Source: Saccharospirillum salsuginis
GTDB taxonomy: Bacteria > Pseudomonadota > Gammaproteobacteria > Pseudomonadales > Natronospirillaceae
Direction: 5' to 3'
DNA length: 64,000 nucleotides
Assembly (NCBI RefSeq): GCF_014651855.1
Contig: NZ_BMXR01000001.1
Span: forward strand, 124,001 to 188,000
Below the pieces are notes generated by a model. It saw only the letters and a program-made list of their open reading frames with translations. It was not told the origin of the DNA and ran no database searches. The translations under genes and the position numbers were made by a program. Shown here one piece after another: positions 36,533 through 46,035 of this stretch. Numbering within the stretch: the first letter of the stretch is position 1; each line of letters opens with the position of its first letter.

Positions 36533-37345
36533 TCAGACATCGATACCCAACTGACTGCGGGCACCGCTGCCGTAATCCTGAAGCTCGATGGTGTAGTTCT
36601 CGGTGGGCAGCTTTTCGACATCCTCCCCGGTGTCTTCACCGTTCGAGACCGACACCTGATGCTTGACCACACCGCCCGGAACCCGGTCGCTCAGCCACCA
36701 GAGCTGGCCGGCGGTGGTTCCGCCGCCAAAACGTACGCGGGTGGCCTCAAAGGTCCCGGCCGGTACCCGGATGGTCTCACGGCCTTCGGTCGCGCCGGCG
36801 ATGCTTTCCTCGGAGAGGACCACGGGCGCCTGATAGTTCTGTTCGGCCACCGGCAGCTCCTGGGGTTCCTCGTCGTCCGGGAACTGGGCGCGCATGCGCA
36901 ACATCTTCTGCCGGTTCTCGGTAAACAGCGCCTCCATAACGATCACGTCATCACTGGCGTTGTCGTGGTACACCACCTGCCACCATTCCTCACCGTTCGC
37001 CTTGCGGTGCAGCAACGCCCGTTTCATCCGGTTGGTCGGTACGTTTTCATCTTCGGAAACCACCGCCCACTCGGTGTATTCACCGGGTTGATAGTCTCGC
37101 CCTGCGGTTTCCACGGAATACCCCTGGGCATTGAATGCCATTCGGGTCAAGTAACCGGCGTACCACTGGGTGAATTGCGGTGAATACCGACGCACAATGG
37201 CCTGGCCAATGGCTTCACCGACGACCTTGCCGGCGGCTTCACCGGCCGAGGTCGTGGCTGAATTCAGCGCGCCGACCGGGTCTATGGACGCACAGCCGGT
37301 CAGTCCGACGAGGGTGAACAGCAGAGCACAGAGACGGTACTTCAT
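36533..37345 (-). CDS. Hypothetical lipoprotein, 270 residues
   Basis: The signal peptide ends with a lipobox (LVGLTGCAS, Cys18). After an Ala/Gly-rich helix (STTSAGEAAGKVVGEAIGQAI), the protein is strand-rich with no motif I recognise. AAGGAG nine bases before the start. Likely anchored in the outer membrane. Shares strand and spacing with the methyltransferase downstream; co-transcription is plausible. Confidence 0.75.
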   Translation of the reverse strand: MKYRLCALLFTLVGLTGCASIDPVGALNSATTSAGEAAGKVVGEAIGQAIVRRYSPQFTQWYAGYLTRMAFNAQGYSVETAGRDYQPGEYTEWAVVSEDENVPTNRMKRALLHRKANGEEWWQVVYHDNASDDVIVMEALFTENRQKMLRMRAQFPDDEEPQELPVAEQNYQAPVVLSEESIAGATEGRETIRVPAGTFEATRVRFGGGTTAGQLWWLSDRVPGGVVKHQVSVSNGEDTGEDVEKLPTENYTIELQDYGSGARSQLGIDV

Positions 37346-37440
37346 GAAGGGCCACTCCTTGTGGTTGGGGGTTCGGATCGAACAAAAAGCCTATCCTCCA
37401 AGGAGGGGCCCCACAACCCCCCAAACGAGCGACCCCATTC

Positions 37441-38550
37441 TCAGGAGGCCGACGACGCCAGATCCTCGCTGAACCGCTCGATCCAGTGCGACCACTGCTC
37501 ACGGCTCAACATACCGAACGCATCGCCCAGGCTGATCTCACTGAAGATGACGCCCTCGTCCACCTGATACGGCGGCGGAATGATCGAGACGTCATGCGTT
37601 CGCATCCAGTCGGCCGCTCGATCCAGCCACTGATCCGGCTGGCATTCAAACCGGAGCCGGAACATGGCGGTGTGGGGTTCACGCGGCCAGGTGGACAGCC
37701 CGGGAATCCGGTTCAGCTCGCGGGCCAGCCAGCGGGCCTGCTCGTGGCGTTCGGGCATGGCCGGCCGATGTCGATCCAGCCCGGCGCGGGCGGCGATAAC
37801 ATAGGGATACAGCGCGTACAGGGTGCCACCGGCTCGTCGCTGCCATACCCGGGCGCTGTCGATGAAATCCCGGTCGCCCGCCAGAACGGCACCGGCAATA
37901 CCCCCCAGATCCTTGTAGAAGCTGACATAGACGGAATCGAACAAACCGGCGATTTCGTCCAGTGACTTGTCATAGGCGGCCGGGCACTGCCAGAGCCGAG
38001 CCCCGTCCATATGCAGCTTGATGCCCCGTGAGCGGGCCCATTGGCTCTGTTCGACCAGATCGTCCCACTTCGGCAGTTGGCCGCCGATTTCACGCATGGG
38101 CAGTTCCAGCAGAATGGCGGCCAGCGGGTCGCGAGCCGCATTTCGCAGGTCTGTCAGTTGGGGGACCGTATGGGGGGCGCCCATCGTCACGCCCTTAAGC
38201 CCATACAATACCTGGTAGCTGTTGTGTTCATACAGGGTCACATGGCTGGTTGGAGGCAGGGCGACGTAGTCACGGCCGGCTCGGTCCGCCCAGATGCGCA
38301 GGGCAATGGGCTGCGCCTGGGTGCCACTGGGCATAAACACCGCGGCTTCCTTCCCCAACATCGTTGCCACATCCCGCTCGAATTGTTCGATGAGGGCACC
38401 GGTGCCGTAGTTGTCCGTGGATTCATTCGGGTCGGTCGAATCCGCCAAACGCTGAAGGGATTCCTTGACGGACTCGGGGCGGTGCCGGTTAACGCGGTAT
38501 GCACAGCGGTTGGACACCTCCCGGTAAGTATCGAGCGAGGATGAAGACAT
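37441..38550 (-). CDS. Threonine aldolase / beta-eliminating lyase family PLP enzyme
   Basis: 369 residues. The fold-type-I PLP layout is visible: DNYGTGALIEQFERDVATMLG at the N-terminus, FMPSGTQAQPIALR for phosphate binding, KLHMDGARLWQCPAAY with the cofactor-contacting Asp, and VSFYKDLGGIAGAVLAGD with the Schiff-base Lys. Low-specificity threonine aldolases cleave threonine to glycine and acetaldehyde. The active-site DGAR and SFYKDLGG match. Start at 38550 taken over 38577 because the longer form lacks similarity. Confidence 0.88.
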   Translation of the reverse strand: MSSSSLDTYREVSNRCAYRVNRHRPESVKESLQRLADSTDPNESTDNYGTGALIEQFERDVATMLGKEAAVFMPSGTQAQPIALRIWADRAGRDYVALPPTSHVTLYEHNSYQVLYGLKGVTMGAPHTVPQLTDLRNAARDPLAAILLELPMREIGGQLPKWDDLVEQSQWARSRGIKLHMDGARLWQCPAAYDKSLDEIAGLFDSVYVSFYKDLGGIAGAVLAGDRDFIDSARVWQRRAGGTLYALYPYVIAARAGLDRHRPAMPERHEQARWLARELNRIPGLSTWPREPHTAMFRLRFECQPDQWLDRAADWMRTHDVSIIPPPYQVDEGVIFSEISLGDAFGMLSREQWSHWIERFSEDLASSAS

Positions 38551-38627
38551 TGGCGAGATCCATCGGTTGAAAGTCACCGCACAGTGTAACCCGCGGGCTG
38601 GTCACACTTGAATACACCGGGCGGTTC

Positions 38628-39995
38628 TCAGTCGGCGCAGGTCACCCGATTTCGTCCGGAGGCTTTTGCCGCGTAGAGGGCGCGATCGGCTCGATTGAGC
38701 AGGCCATCCGGCTCTTCCGCGTCGGCCAGTTCAGCCACACCGACGCTTGTTGAAATCTGAAACTCAGCGTCGTCTGACGCCATTCGAACGGCCTCGATAC
38801 TCTGTCGCAGCCTCTCTGCCAATCGGGCCCCTGTTTTTAACTCCGTCTCCGGCAGCAATACGGTGAATTCTTCACCGCCCATACGCGCAAAGAAATCCGT
38901 GTCGCGCAATTGCGAGCGGACAGTGTCCGCCAGCATTCGCAATACGGTATCTCCCATGACATGGCCGAAACGGTCATTGACGGATTTGAAGTGATCGACA
39001 TCCAAAGCGAGCAATGTAAGTGGATGCCGGTACCGTCTACTGCGCTGAATCTCGTCACTGAGTTCCTCCATGAACGCTCGGCGATTGGCCGTTTCGGTAA
39101 GCGGGTCGGTACGGGCCATGTAGTTGAGTTGTTCCGTCAGCCGCTCGTGTTCGGTCACATCCCGATAAAACCAGATGCGCCCCCAGTACCGACCCGTTTC
39201 ATCGCGCAAGCCTCTTGAATAACGCTCAAGGACATTGCCGTTCTTCAGATCGATGCGATAACTCCTCTCTTCCTGGTCGAGGTGCCGATAGAGTTCCATA
39301 ATTCGTTCAACGAACTCATCCGGGTTTTCGACCTGATTTCGCACGGCTTCAAGGGCACTGCGCCCATCGCCTGCCTGCAAGATGTCCTCCGGAATATCCC
39401 ACATTTCCAGGAAACGACGATTCCAGGTTTTTATCTCGTTGTTGGCGTCGACGACCAGGATGCCGTCCGGAGATTCATCGAGATAAACGCTCATCAAGGT
39501 GGATTGGTAGCGTGTTTGAAGCTTTAAACGAACCGCATCGCTGATCTCGTAAGCCGTACCGAGTATGCGAAATACTCTGCCTTCGACGTTATAAAACGGC
39601 ACCAGTGTGGTTCGCCAATACTTTTCCCCTACCGGCAGGTCGAGCAACTCTTCATACTGGATCGCGGCACCTTCACGGATGCATCGGCTGTAGTTTTCCT
39701 TGACCCGTTTCGCTGTTTCGGAATCCAATATCGAGTCCAGTGTGCGCCCCGCAACATCCTCATGGCGCAGTCCGGTCATTTGCTCATGGGTTTCGTTGAT
39801 GGCCGAGAGGTGAAATTCCCGATCGGGCGTTACGTCGACGATAAATGCCGCAATCCCGAGGTAATTGATGACCTCGCGCAGCTCGCCAGGATCCTGACTG
39901 GACAGCAACCCTCTCAGCATGTTCACCTCTGGTTGACGTGCGGCACCGTTCTTAACTATAGACCGACTGGCGTCCATCGCATTGATCTCGGTCAC
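38628..39995 (-). CDS. PAS-PAS-GGDEF diguanylate cyclase
   Basis: About 455 residues with two PAS domains, one near residues 45-155 (AAFIVDVTPDREF, MTGLRHEDVAGRTLD) and one near 170-290 (DGILVVDANNEIKTWN), then GGDEF from RTDPLTETANRRAF. The active loop GGEEF is at 373-377, and a canonical inhibitory RxxD (RDTD) lies five residues before it, so product inhibition is expected, unlike the GAF-GGDEF protein at 10 kb. Starts on GTG at 39995; the ATG at 39977 is an alternative. Confidence 0.9.
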   Translation of the reverse strand: MTEINAMDASRSIVKNGAARQPEVNMLRGLLSSQDPGELREVINYLGIAAFIVDVTPDREFHLSAINETHEQMTGLRHEDVAGRTLDSILDSETAKRVKENYSRCIREGAAIQYEELLDLPVGEKYWRTTLVPFYNVEGRVFRILGTAYEISDAVRLKLQTRYQSTLMSVYLDESPDGILVVDANNEIKTWNRRFLEMWDIPEDILQAGDGRSALEAVRNQVENPDEFVERIMELYRHLDQEERSYRIDLKNGNVLERYSRGLRDETGRYWGRIWFYRDVTEHERLTEQLNYMARTDPLTETANRRAFMEELSDEIQRSRRYRHPLTLLALDVDHFKSVNDRFGHVMGDTVLRMLADTVRSQLRDTDFFARMGGEEFTVLLPETELKTGARLAERLRQSIEAVRMASDDAEFQISTSVGVAELADAEEPDGLLNRADRALYAAKASGRNRVTCAD

Positions 39996-40168
39996 CTTCC
40001 TGGTTTCATGCCGCCTCTAACGCCGATCGGCCATCAGGATCAGGCTGATTGCGAATCAGACGGGTAATGGAGGATACGTTCGAGCGATCCCACTGGATTG
40101 GCCTGATCGTGCCCATTCAACCTGGGTTCGGCGGGATGCTTTAAATGACGGAATCCGCCCCAAGTTTT

Positions 40169-40196
40169 TGTATTTGTAACCAATTTCACAAATACA
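40169..40196. promoter_or_regulatory. Inverted repeat upstream of dkgB
   Basis: TGTATTTGT at 40169-40177 and ACAAATACA at 40188-40196 form perfect 9-bp arms with a 10-bp spacer, a two-turn spacing typical of a dimeric repressor. It directly abuts the AGGAG ribosome site of the next gene, so binding would block transcription. The regulator is unknown. Confidence 0.55.
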
Positions 40197-40208
40197 GGAG
40201 CGAACTGC

Positions 40209-41018
40209 ATGAGTTTCAATACCCTGCCCCAACCCGGCTTTGGCACGTTTCGCCTGAAAGACGAGGTGGTTCGCAAAGCCGTAGGGGATGCGCTGGACCT
40301 CGGCTACCGGCACATCGATACCGCTCAGATTTACGATAACGAATCCGATGTTGGACAGGCCATTGCCAACAGTCCGGTGGCGCGGGAAGACATTTTTCTG
40401 ACCACCAAGGTGTGGATGGACTATTACCGCCAGGCGGATTTTCAGAACAGCGTGAAAGACAGTCTGAAACGGCTGCAGACGGACTACGTCGACCTGCTGC
40501 TGTGTCATTGGCCATCACCGGACAACGAGGTACCGATGGCGGAATACCTGGGCGAACTGAAGGCGGCCCAGGATGCGGGCCTGACGCGCCACATTGGCGT
40601 GTCGAATTTCACCAACGCACAGTTGGATGAAGCGATCTCGATCCTGGGGCCGGACGTGCTGCTGACCAACCAGGTTGAAGTACACCCCTTTCTGCCTAAC
40701 CGCTCCGTGGTTGAACACGGCAAAGCGAACGGATTAACCATCACGGGCTATATGCCTCTGGCGGTCGGCGCGGTGAATGACGACCCGACACTGCAAGCCA
40801 TTGGCGAGGCGCATAGCCTGACGGCCGCTCAGGTATCGCTGGCCTGGGTGCATCAACAGGGCATCGTCACCATTCCTTCCTCCACCAAACGGCACCACAT
40901 CGAGAGCAACCTGAAGGCCTTCGACGTACAGCTCAGCGACGACGAGATGGCACGCATCGACGGACTGGCACGCGGTCAGCGGATTGCGAACCCGGACTTC
41001 GCACCCGATTGGGACTGA
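40209..41018 (+). CDS. dkgB: Aldo/keto reductase, 2,5-diketo-D-gluconate reductase B-like
   Basis: 269 residues, the DkgB length. AKR signatures: HIDTAQIYDNESDVGQAI with catalytic Asp and Tyr, Lys in LTTKVWMDYY, His in LLLCHWPSP, and the NADPH-binding IPSSTKRHHIESNL near the C-terminus. Reduces keto or aldehyde substrates with NADPH in the cytoplasm; DkgB acts on methylglyoxal and 2,5-diketogluconate. Preceded by a strong inverted repeat that suggests inducible expression. Confidence 0.9.
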   Translation: MSFNTLPQPGFGTFRLKDEVVRKAVGDALDLGYRHIDTAQIYDNESDVGQAIANSPVAREDIFLTTKVWMDYYRQADFQNSVKDSLKRLQTDYVDLLLCHWPSPDNEVPMAEYLGELKAAQDAGLTRHIGVSNFTNAQLDEAISILGPDVLLTNQVEVHPFLPNRSVVEHGKANGLTITGYMPLAVGAVNDDPTLQAIGEAHSLTAAQVSLAWVHQQGIVTIPSSTKRHHIESNLKAFDVQLSDDEMARIDGLARGQRIANPDFAPDWD

Positions 41019-41080
41019 ATCCACAACGCTCCGGATACTCGTTAACCTAAACAGGGGCGGCTATGCGCTGCAGAAGACAA

Positions 41081-41102
41081 GCGCCGGGTGAGTACCCGGC
41101 GC
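41081..41102. terminator. Hairpin between dkgB and the solute-binding protein gene
   Basis: GCGCCGGGT at 41081-41089 pairs perfectly with ACCCGGCGC at 41094-41102 around GAGT. It lies between two convergent genes and probably ends both. U-tracts are weak on either side. Confidence 0.6.
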
Positions 41103-41112
41103 ATTCGCGGGT

Positions 41113-41895
41113 TTACTTCCCGCTGTAAGCATCCAGAAAAGTGTTCATCAAGGTTCTGTCATTACGAACGTTCTTCAGTTCGTTCCAGACGGCCCAGCGC
41201 TCTTCCTCACTGAAATCGGTCTGTTTGGAAAAGGCCATGAAATAGCGACGGGACTGATACGGCATCTCGCTGATCGACAGTTTTCCGGCAAAGAACTCTT
41301 TTTCGGCCATGACGTGGGCCAACTGGCGCAGCATAACGGCACTGCCATTGCCGGCGGTGACCAGATTGATCAGGTTGGCACGGTCGTTTCGGGCGCTGGT
41401 GTCCACATCCAGGCCTTCCTCCGCCAGGGCTCCTCCGACGCTGTAGCCGTTCGGCACCCGTACCGGTTGCGGTATCGTGTTCGGGTCGCCCTGATACTGG
41501 TAGTTCTGGTCGGCCAGGGTGACCACGACGTAGTCCAGCGTGTTCAGCCGGTAGTCGTAGTCGGGCGAGCCATCCGTCCGGGTCGGATAATGCAGGAAGG
41601 AGGTACGCTCCTCCTTGAAGGAAATACCGATAACGGCATCGGCCTCGCCGCTGTGGATGTACTCCATACAGCGTCCCCAGGGCACCGCTCGCGCCCGGGT
41701 GGTCAGGTCGAGGCGTTCGCCGGCCTCGTGGAACATGTCCACATACAGACCTCCGCCTTTGTAGGACGCCAGAAAGGTAAAGGGGTACCAGGAATGATCG
41801 ACACAGCTGATTAAACGGTCGCCGGCGTTGACGACGCCAGGCAGTGTTCCGGCCAACACAGCCAGGGTAAGTGCGAGGGATTTGAGGGCGTTCAA
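41113..41895 (-). CDS. Periplasmic solute-binding protein (SBP_bac_3-like), orphan
   Basis: 260 residues from a TTG start, chosen because AGGAGG lies ten bases before it and it begins a clean signal peptide (LALTLAVLAGTLPGVVNA). The mature protein (CVDHSWYPFTFLASYKGGGLYVDMFHEAG) resembles family 3 amino-acid-type binding proteins. No permease or ATPase gene is adjacent, so it may feed a distant transporter or act as a sensor. An IclR regulator gene lies upstream on the same strand. Confidence 0.8.
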   Translation of the reverse strand: MNALKSLALTLAVLAGTLPGVVNAGDRLISCVDHSWYPFTFLASYKGGGLYVDMFHEAGERLDLTTRARAVPWGRCMEYIHSGEADAVIGISFKEERTSFLHYPTRTDGSPDYDYRLNTLDYVVVTLADQNYQYQGDPNTIPQPVRVPNGYSVGGALAEEGLDVDTSARNDRANLINLVTAGNGSAVMLRQLAHVMAEKEFFAGKLSISEMPYQSRRYFMAFSKQTDFSEEERWAVWNELKNVRNDRTLMNTFLDAYSGK

Positions 41896-42155
41896 GGGTG
41901 TACTTCCTCCTTTTGTTTTTGTCTGGGCCACAGGGTTTGCCTGATTGGCGGCGACGGGATGGTACCGGACTCCCGGGGGAGTTTCCTGAATATGACGCAA
42001 CTATCAGCGGCTAAACGTGTTCATTCTGGATGACGACGGTCAACAGGGATCCGCGGAAGGAAATGATGTGATGGAATACAGCAAGGTTTACCGGATCAGG
42101 TTGGACAGAAAGGTAACGTTCGACTTGTAAGCGGTTTGGTATAAGGGTGGCTCAA

Positions 42156-42908
42156 TCAAGGAGCTGATTTCAACATGGCTTCGATGGTCAAGGCGGTGTC
42201 CTTCAATTGGGGCAATATCTCGACTTCCAGTTTGACCTGGGGCAGCGTGACCGAACTCCCGCCACAGTTCAGCGCCATGATCGGCCCACCCGGTATCGGG
42301 TAAATCGGTACCGCGATGGCGTGTATTTCCGGCTTCCACTCGCCCAATGACAGACAAGCGCCGAGTCGATCCAGATCCGCCAGACTGCGCTCAACCGTCG
42401 GCTGGGCGTCGACGGATACATCGAGCGGGCGTTCTTCCCGGGCATGCATTGCAACCAATACCCGCCCCATCGCCGTTTGCAACAGTGGCAATCGGTCACC
42501 CGACGTGAGTCTCAGGCCGTATGGGTTGCCGCAGTTGGCGACATATTGATACATGACGCTGTCGCCATCGGCGACGCCCAGGGCAATGGAACACCCAACC
42601 GCATTGGCCAGCGCTTGCATGTGAGGTGCCGCGAACTGCTGGATACCGGAATGGGCGAGGTACTGAAAACCCAGCCCCAATACGCCCGGCCCCAGACGGT
42701 AGCGGTCGTTGTTTACGCCGGAAGTCAGAAAGCCTTGCTCGGTCAGGGTATGGGTGAGGCGTGACACGGTCGACTTGGCCAGGCCAGTGAGTCGGGCCAG
42801 GTCGCCGTTGCTGAGTTCCGTTGAGTCCCGGGAGAATGATCGCAGTATGGAAAGGCCTCGCACCAGGGCGGTCACCTGTCCGGAGGACTTTGGGTCTTCT
42901 GCTGTCAT
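42156..42908 (-). CDS. IclR family transcriptional regulator
   Basis: 250 residues. The N-terminal winged HTH is LVRGLSILRSFSRDSTELSN followed by GDLARLTGLAKSTVSRLTHTL. The C-terminal IclR effector domain contains LQTAMGRVLVAMHAREE and the IAVPIYPIPGGPIMALNCGG region. Usually senses an aromatic or organic acid. Possible targets are the binding protein downstream or the hydrolase upstream. Confidence 0.9.
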   Translation of the reverse strand: MTAEDPKSSGQVTALVRGLSILRSFSRDSTELSNGDLARLTGLAKSTVSRLTHTLTEQGFLTSGVNNDRYRLGPGVLGLGFQYLAHSGIQQFAAPHMQALANAVGCSIALGVADGDSVMYQYVANCGNPYGLRLTSGDRLPLLQTAMGRVLVAMHAREERPLDVSVDAQPTVERSLADLDRLGACLSLGEWKPEIHAIAVPIYPIPGGPIMALNCGGSSVTLPQVKLEVEILPQLKDTALTIEAMLKSAP

Positions 42909-43008
42909 GGACCGTCAAACCGATAAGTAAAGTTGGCCGAATTGTACCCCTACACCCACCGGGCCGCCAGCCGGGAAGACGGGGCCGCACAGCGGCCCCG
43001 GGGACGGG

Positions 43009-44763
43009 TCAGAACCCGTAATGTGTGGCCTGGCTGGCGACGACGATGCCCGTCACCAAGAGCCCATTGATAAAGGCGCCGGTATAGACCGTACCGGTCG
43101 CCCGATACGCCACGGTAAACACGATCGCGGCGATGGTCATCAACGGCAGGAATTGGAACGCGATGATGGTCCACAAAGGTTCCGACGCAATGGTCATACT
43201 GCCGCCCAGGAACAGGGGGATGTACTGGAACAACAGCAACAACACATAGCCGATGACCAATAGGATCCAGTTGACGAACAATTCACGCCGGAAACTCCAG
43301 TGGCTTTGGCGCAATTGGCCATGCAACAGTACCGCCACCACCGTGAAGAACAGGCAGAACGGCACGACGTAGCTGAGGGCGATGCGCAACTGAAGCGCGC
43401 TCAGCGGTTTCATGGCGAACACCCAGAACCGGAAGTCGGTATCGAACAGGTACACCGTTGCCAGCAAGAGTGAATACAACACGCCCACGACGGCCAGCGC
43501 CAGCCCCAGAGATTTCAAAATCAGGGCCGGTGAAAACCCGGCGGCGTCGGCCAGGCCATAATCGCGTGCCGTGGCGCCGGCTTTCTTGTTCAACAGGACA
43601 TGCCACAGCGCAAACAGGATCGCCGCTACGATACCCACGCCCACTGCCCAGACCATGACCTGGGTGGTGATGTTCTGTGGCAGCCAGGCGCTGGCCGACC
43701 ACCCCCAGGCTTCACTCAAACCTTTGAACGGGAATAACGTCACCACGGGCAGCGCGATAAAGACCGCCGCCCCGAGCCACCAGCCACCACCGGTCAGCGA
43801 TTTGGGCGTCGCCGGTGTTCCGGTTATTAACCGGAACGGCGCACTGTGGACTAGGCCGGTAATGACGGACGGAATCAGAATCACCATACCGATCAGGGAC
43901 AGCAGGGTGCCGAGTTCTTTCCACATCCAGACCTGGTTTTCGGCCGGTAGTGGCTCGCCGCCCTCAAGCGTTCGGTCGAACCAATCGATGGCGTGACCGA
44001 TCGCCCGGGTCGACAGGTGATCCCCCGGGTGGGTCACCGGCGGCTGATACAGGATTCGCGCGGTGCCGGCGTCAATGTCTCCGTAGAGACGACCGGGCTC
44101 GACGAGCTCATCGGTGTTGAACAGCGTCTTCAGCTTGTCGGTCCCGGTGATGTCGGATGGAACCTCCACGCCCCACATCAGTTGGGAAAACTCATCGTAT
44201 TTGGAAAACACCACCGCGACATTGCGCGGCCAGGTCGGGGTACCTTCGGGGGCTCCGAAGGTACCGGTGGACGAGCCTTCAATGACAATGGATTGATAGC
44301 CGTCCGGCATCACCGACGCCGCGATCAGCGACGACCACCCGCCCATGGAGTGGCCTTCCAGACCGATGTTGTCGGCATCGACAAACGGCAGCGTACGCAT
44401 ATAGGCCAGGGCGTCCATACCGCCAAAGCCGTTGGCGAAGGCGGGCGGATCCGAGTAACCGTGACCGGTCTGATCGGGCGCCAGCACGACATAGCCGCGC
44501 CGTGCGAACTCGATGGCAAACCCGGACTGGGTCTCGTTGGAATTGATGTAGCCGTGAATGGCGACGATGCCCGGGGCCGGGTTCTCGTTGGAGACGCCAT
44601 CGGGCACATAGAGCCGGGCATGCGTGACCACCCCGTTATTGCCGGCAAAGCGCACGGTGCTGACGTCCACGTCTCCGGACGAGGTTTGTATCTGGTTGGC
44701 CAGGAAGCCGCCGACCACAATCAGGGCCAGCCCCAGCAGAAGCGTTCGAGGGTTGAAAGACAT
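43009..44763 (-). CDS. Alpha/beta hydrolase fused to a polytopic membrane domain
   Basis: 584 residues. One N-terminal membrane segment (LLLGLALIVVGGFLANQI) leads to an extracytoplasmic alpha/beta hydrolase with oxyanion HGYINSNE, nucleophile Ser139 in GHSMGG and later a catalytic His near THPGDHLS. From about residue 290, some eight hydrophobic segments follow to the C-terminus. The hydrolase may act on lipids or esters at the outer face of the inner membrane. No closely related enzyme comes to mind, and the fusion is unusual. Confidence 0.8.
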   Translation of the reverse strand: MSFNPRTLLLGLALIVVGGFLANQIQTSSGDVDVSTVRFAGNNGVVTHARLYVPDGVSNENPAPGIVAIHGYINSNETQSGFAIEFARRGYVVLAPDQTGHGYSDPPAFANGFGGMDALAYMRTLPFVDADNIGLEGHSMGGWSSLIAASVMPDGYQSIVIEGSSTGTFGAPEGTPTWPRNVAVVFSKYDEFSQLMWGVEVPSDITGTDKLKTLFNTDELVEPGRLYGDIDAGTARILYQPPVTHPGDHLSTRAIGHAIDWFDRTLEGGEPLPAENQVWMWKELGTLLSLIGMVILIPSVITGLVHSAPFRLITGTPATPKSLTGGGWWLGAAVFIALPVVTLFPFKGLSEAWGWSASAWLPQNITTQVMVWAVGVGIVAAILFALWHVLLNKKAGATARDYGLADAAGFSPALILKSLGLALAVVGVLYSLLLATVYLFDTDFRFWVFAMKPLSALQLRIALSYVVPFCLFFTVVAVLLHGQLRQSHWSFRRELFVNWILLVIGYVLLLLFQYIPLFLGGSMTIASEPLWTIIAFQFLPLMTIAAIVFTVAYRATGTVYTGAFINGLLVTGIVVASQATHYGF

Positions 44764-44976
44764 ACGGTGTCCCTTGGGTTCGTTTTATTATTGATTGGGT
44801 TCGAATTTCTTCGTTTACGACCGGACACAGGTATACCGGAACCGACTCCACATGTCTAATAAAATGGGACGTGGTTCCACCATGCGGAATAGATGAATGG
44901 AGTTTGTGCGCCTATCACCCCGTAGACAGGCGCAATAGCCCGAGTCACGGCCTCCTTCCCTGTTTACGGAAACCGT

Positions 44977-46035
44977 TTACTCTTCTCGCCACGCCTCAAA
45001 CCGCTGCAACACCCGCTGATAGGTCCGCGCGTACCAAAGCACATCCTTGCGGATCGCCGTGGTCGAGTTGTAGGGATGGGTGGGAATGTGCGGACGCATG
45101 TCGAAACCCGCCTCGGGGTGCCGTCCGATGCGGCTGGACGCGGACAGGCGCGTCGGGCCGTAGGCGATGCGGTTGGCGATGGCGGCCATGCGCTCGGTGG
45201 TGGTGGCGAAGCGGATGAAGTCGAGCGCGGCGTCGGGGTGGGTGGCACCTTTGGGAATCACCCAGGTCTGGCGTTCCTGGAGTTGGCCGTCCCAGAGGAT
45301 TTCGATCGGGCTGTCGCCATCGAGGCGAGCGCTGAAAAAGCGGCCGTTGTAGCCGGAGGCCATGACGACCTGACCGCTTTCCAGCCACTCCACCGGGGTT
45401 TGACCGGCTCGCCACCAGCGCACCTGGCCGTCCAACCGGTCCAGTCGTTCGAAGGCGAGTCGCAAACCACGCGGTGTGCTGAGTAAGTCGTACAACTCCC
45501 GGCGTGGCACGCCGTAGGACATCAGCGCCCATTCCAGATTGGCGTAGGGCGAGGCTTGCAGGGCGCGGGGGCCGGGAAAGTCGTCGAGATTGAACAGGTC
45601 CGCGACTCTGGAGGGGCGACGCCCGGGAAAGGCGCGGCTGTCGTAGGCGATCACAGTGGCGTACACGGTGTGCGCCACCGAGCAGGGTTGCAGTGCGCCC
45701 GGAGCGAAATCCTGTCGCGCCGGTGTGCCGTCCGCGCCGTCCATCAGTAGGCTGTGGTCGAGGGTTTTCAGGTCGCCGGCGTCGCACGCTGCCAGCGTCT
45801 CCACCATGGACATATCGACCAGATCCGGCGGCGAATCGTCGAGTACGTCGAGCCCGCCGGTATAGGCTTCGGTCTCGATGGCGATGCCGGTTTGCGCGGT
45901 GAAGGGGTCGAACAACACCTCACGTTGCACGGCCTCGTAGGCTCCGCCCCAGGTGGCGATGCTCAGGGTCGGTCGGGTCGGGGTCTCGGCCATAGCCAGG
46001 GAAGCCAGCGCCGCCAGCCATATGCCTCTAATCAT
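44977..46035 (-). CDS. Extracellular solute-binding protein (PotD-like), orphan
   Basis: 352 residues from the ATG at 46035 (GGGAGGA eight bases upstream; an ATG at 46041 is too close). The signal peptide (IWLAALASLAMAE) is followed by TLSIATWGGAYEAVQREVLFDPFTAQTGI, typical of family 1 binding proteins for polyamines or iron. The C-terminal region has FIRFATTTERMAAIANRIAYGP. No permease or ATPase gene is adjacent. It begins inside the end of the ClC gene upstream, so the two are translationally coupled. Confidence 0.82.
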   Translation of the reverse strand: MIRGIWLAALASLAMAETPTRPTLSIATWGGAYEAVQREVLFDPFTAQTGIAIETEAYTGGLDVLDDSPPDLVDMSMVETLAACDAGDLKTLDHSLLMDGADGTPARQDFAPGALQPCSVAHTVYATVIAYDSRAFPGRRPSRVADLFNLDDFPGPRALQASPYANLEWALMSYGVPRRELYDLLSTPRGLRLAFERLDRLDGQVRWWRAGQTPVEWLESGQVVMASGYNGRFFSARLDGDSPIEILWDGQLQERQTWVIPKGATHPDAALDFIRFATTTERMAAIANRIAYGPTRLSASSRIGRHPEAGFDMRPHIPTHPYNSTTAIRKDVLWYARTYQRVLQRFEAWREE

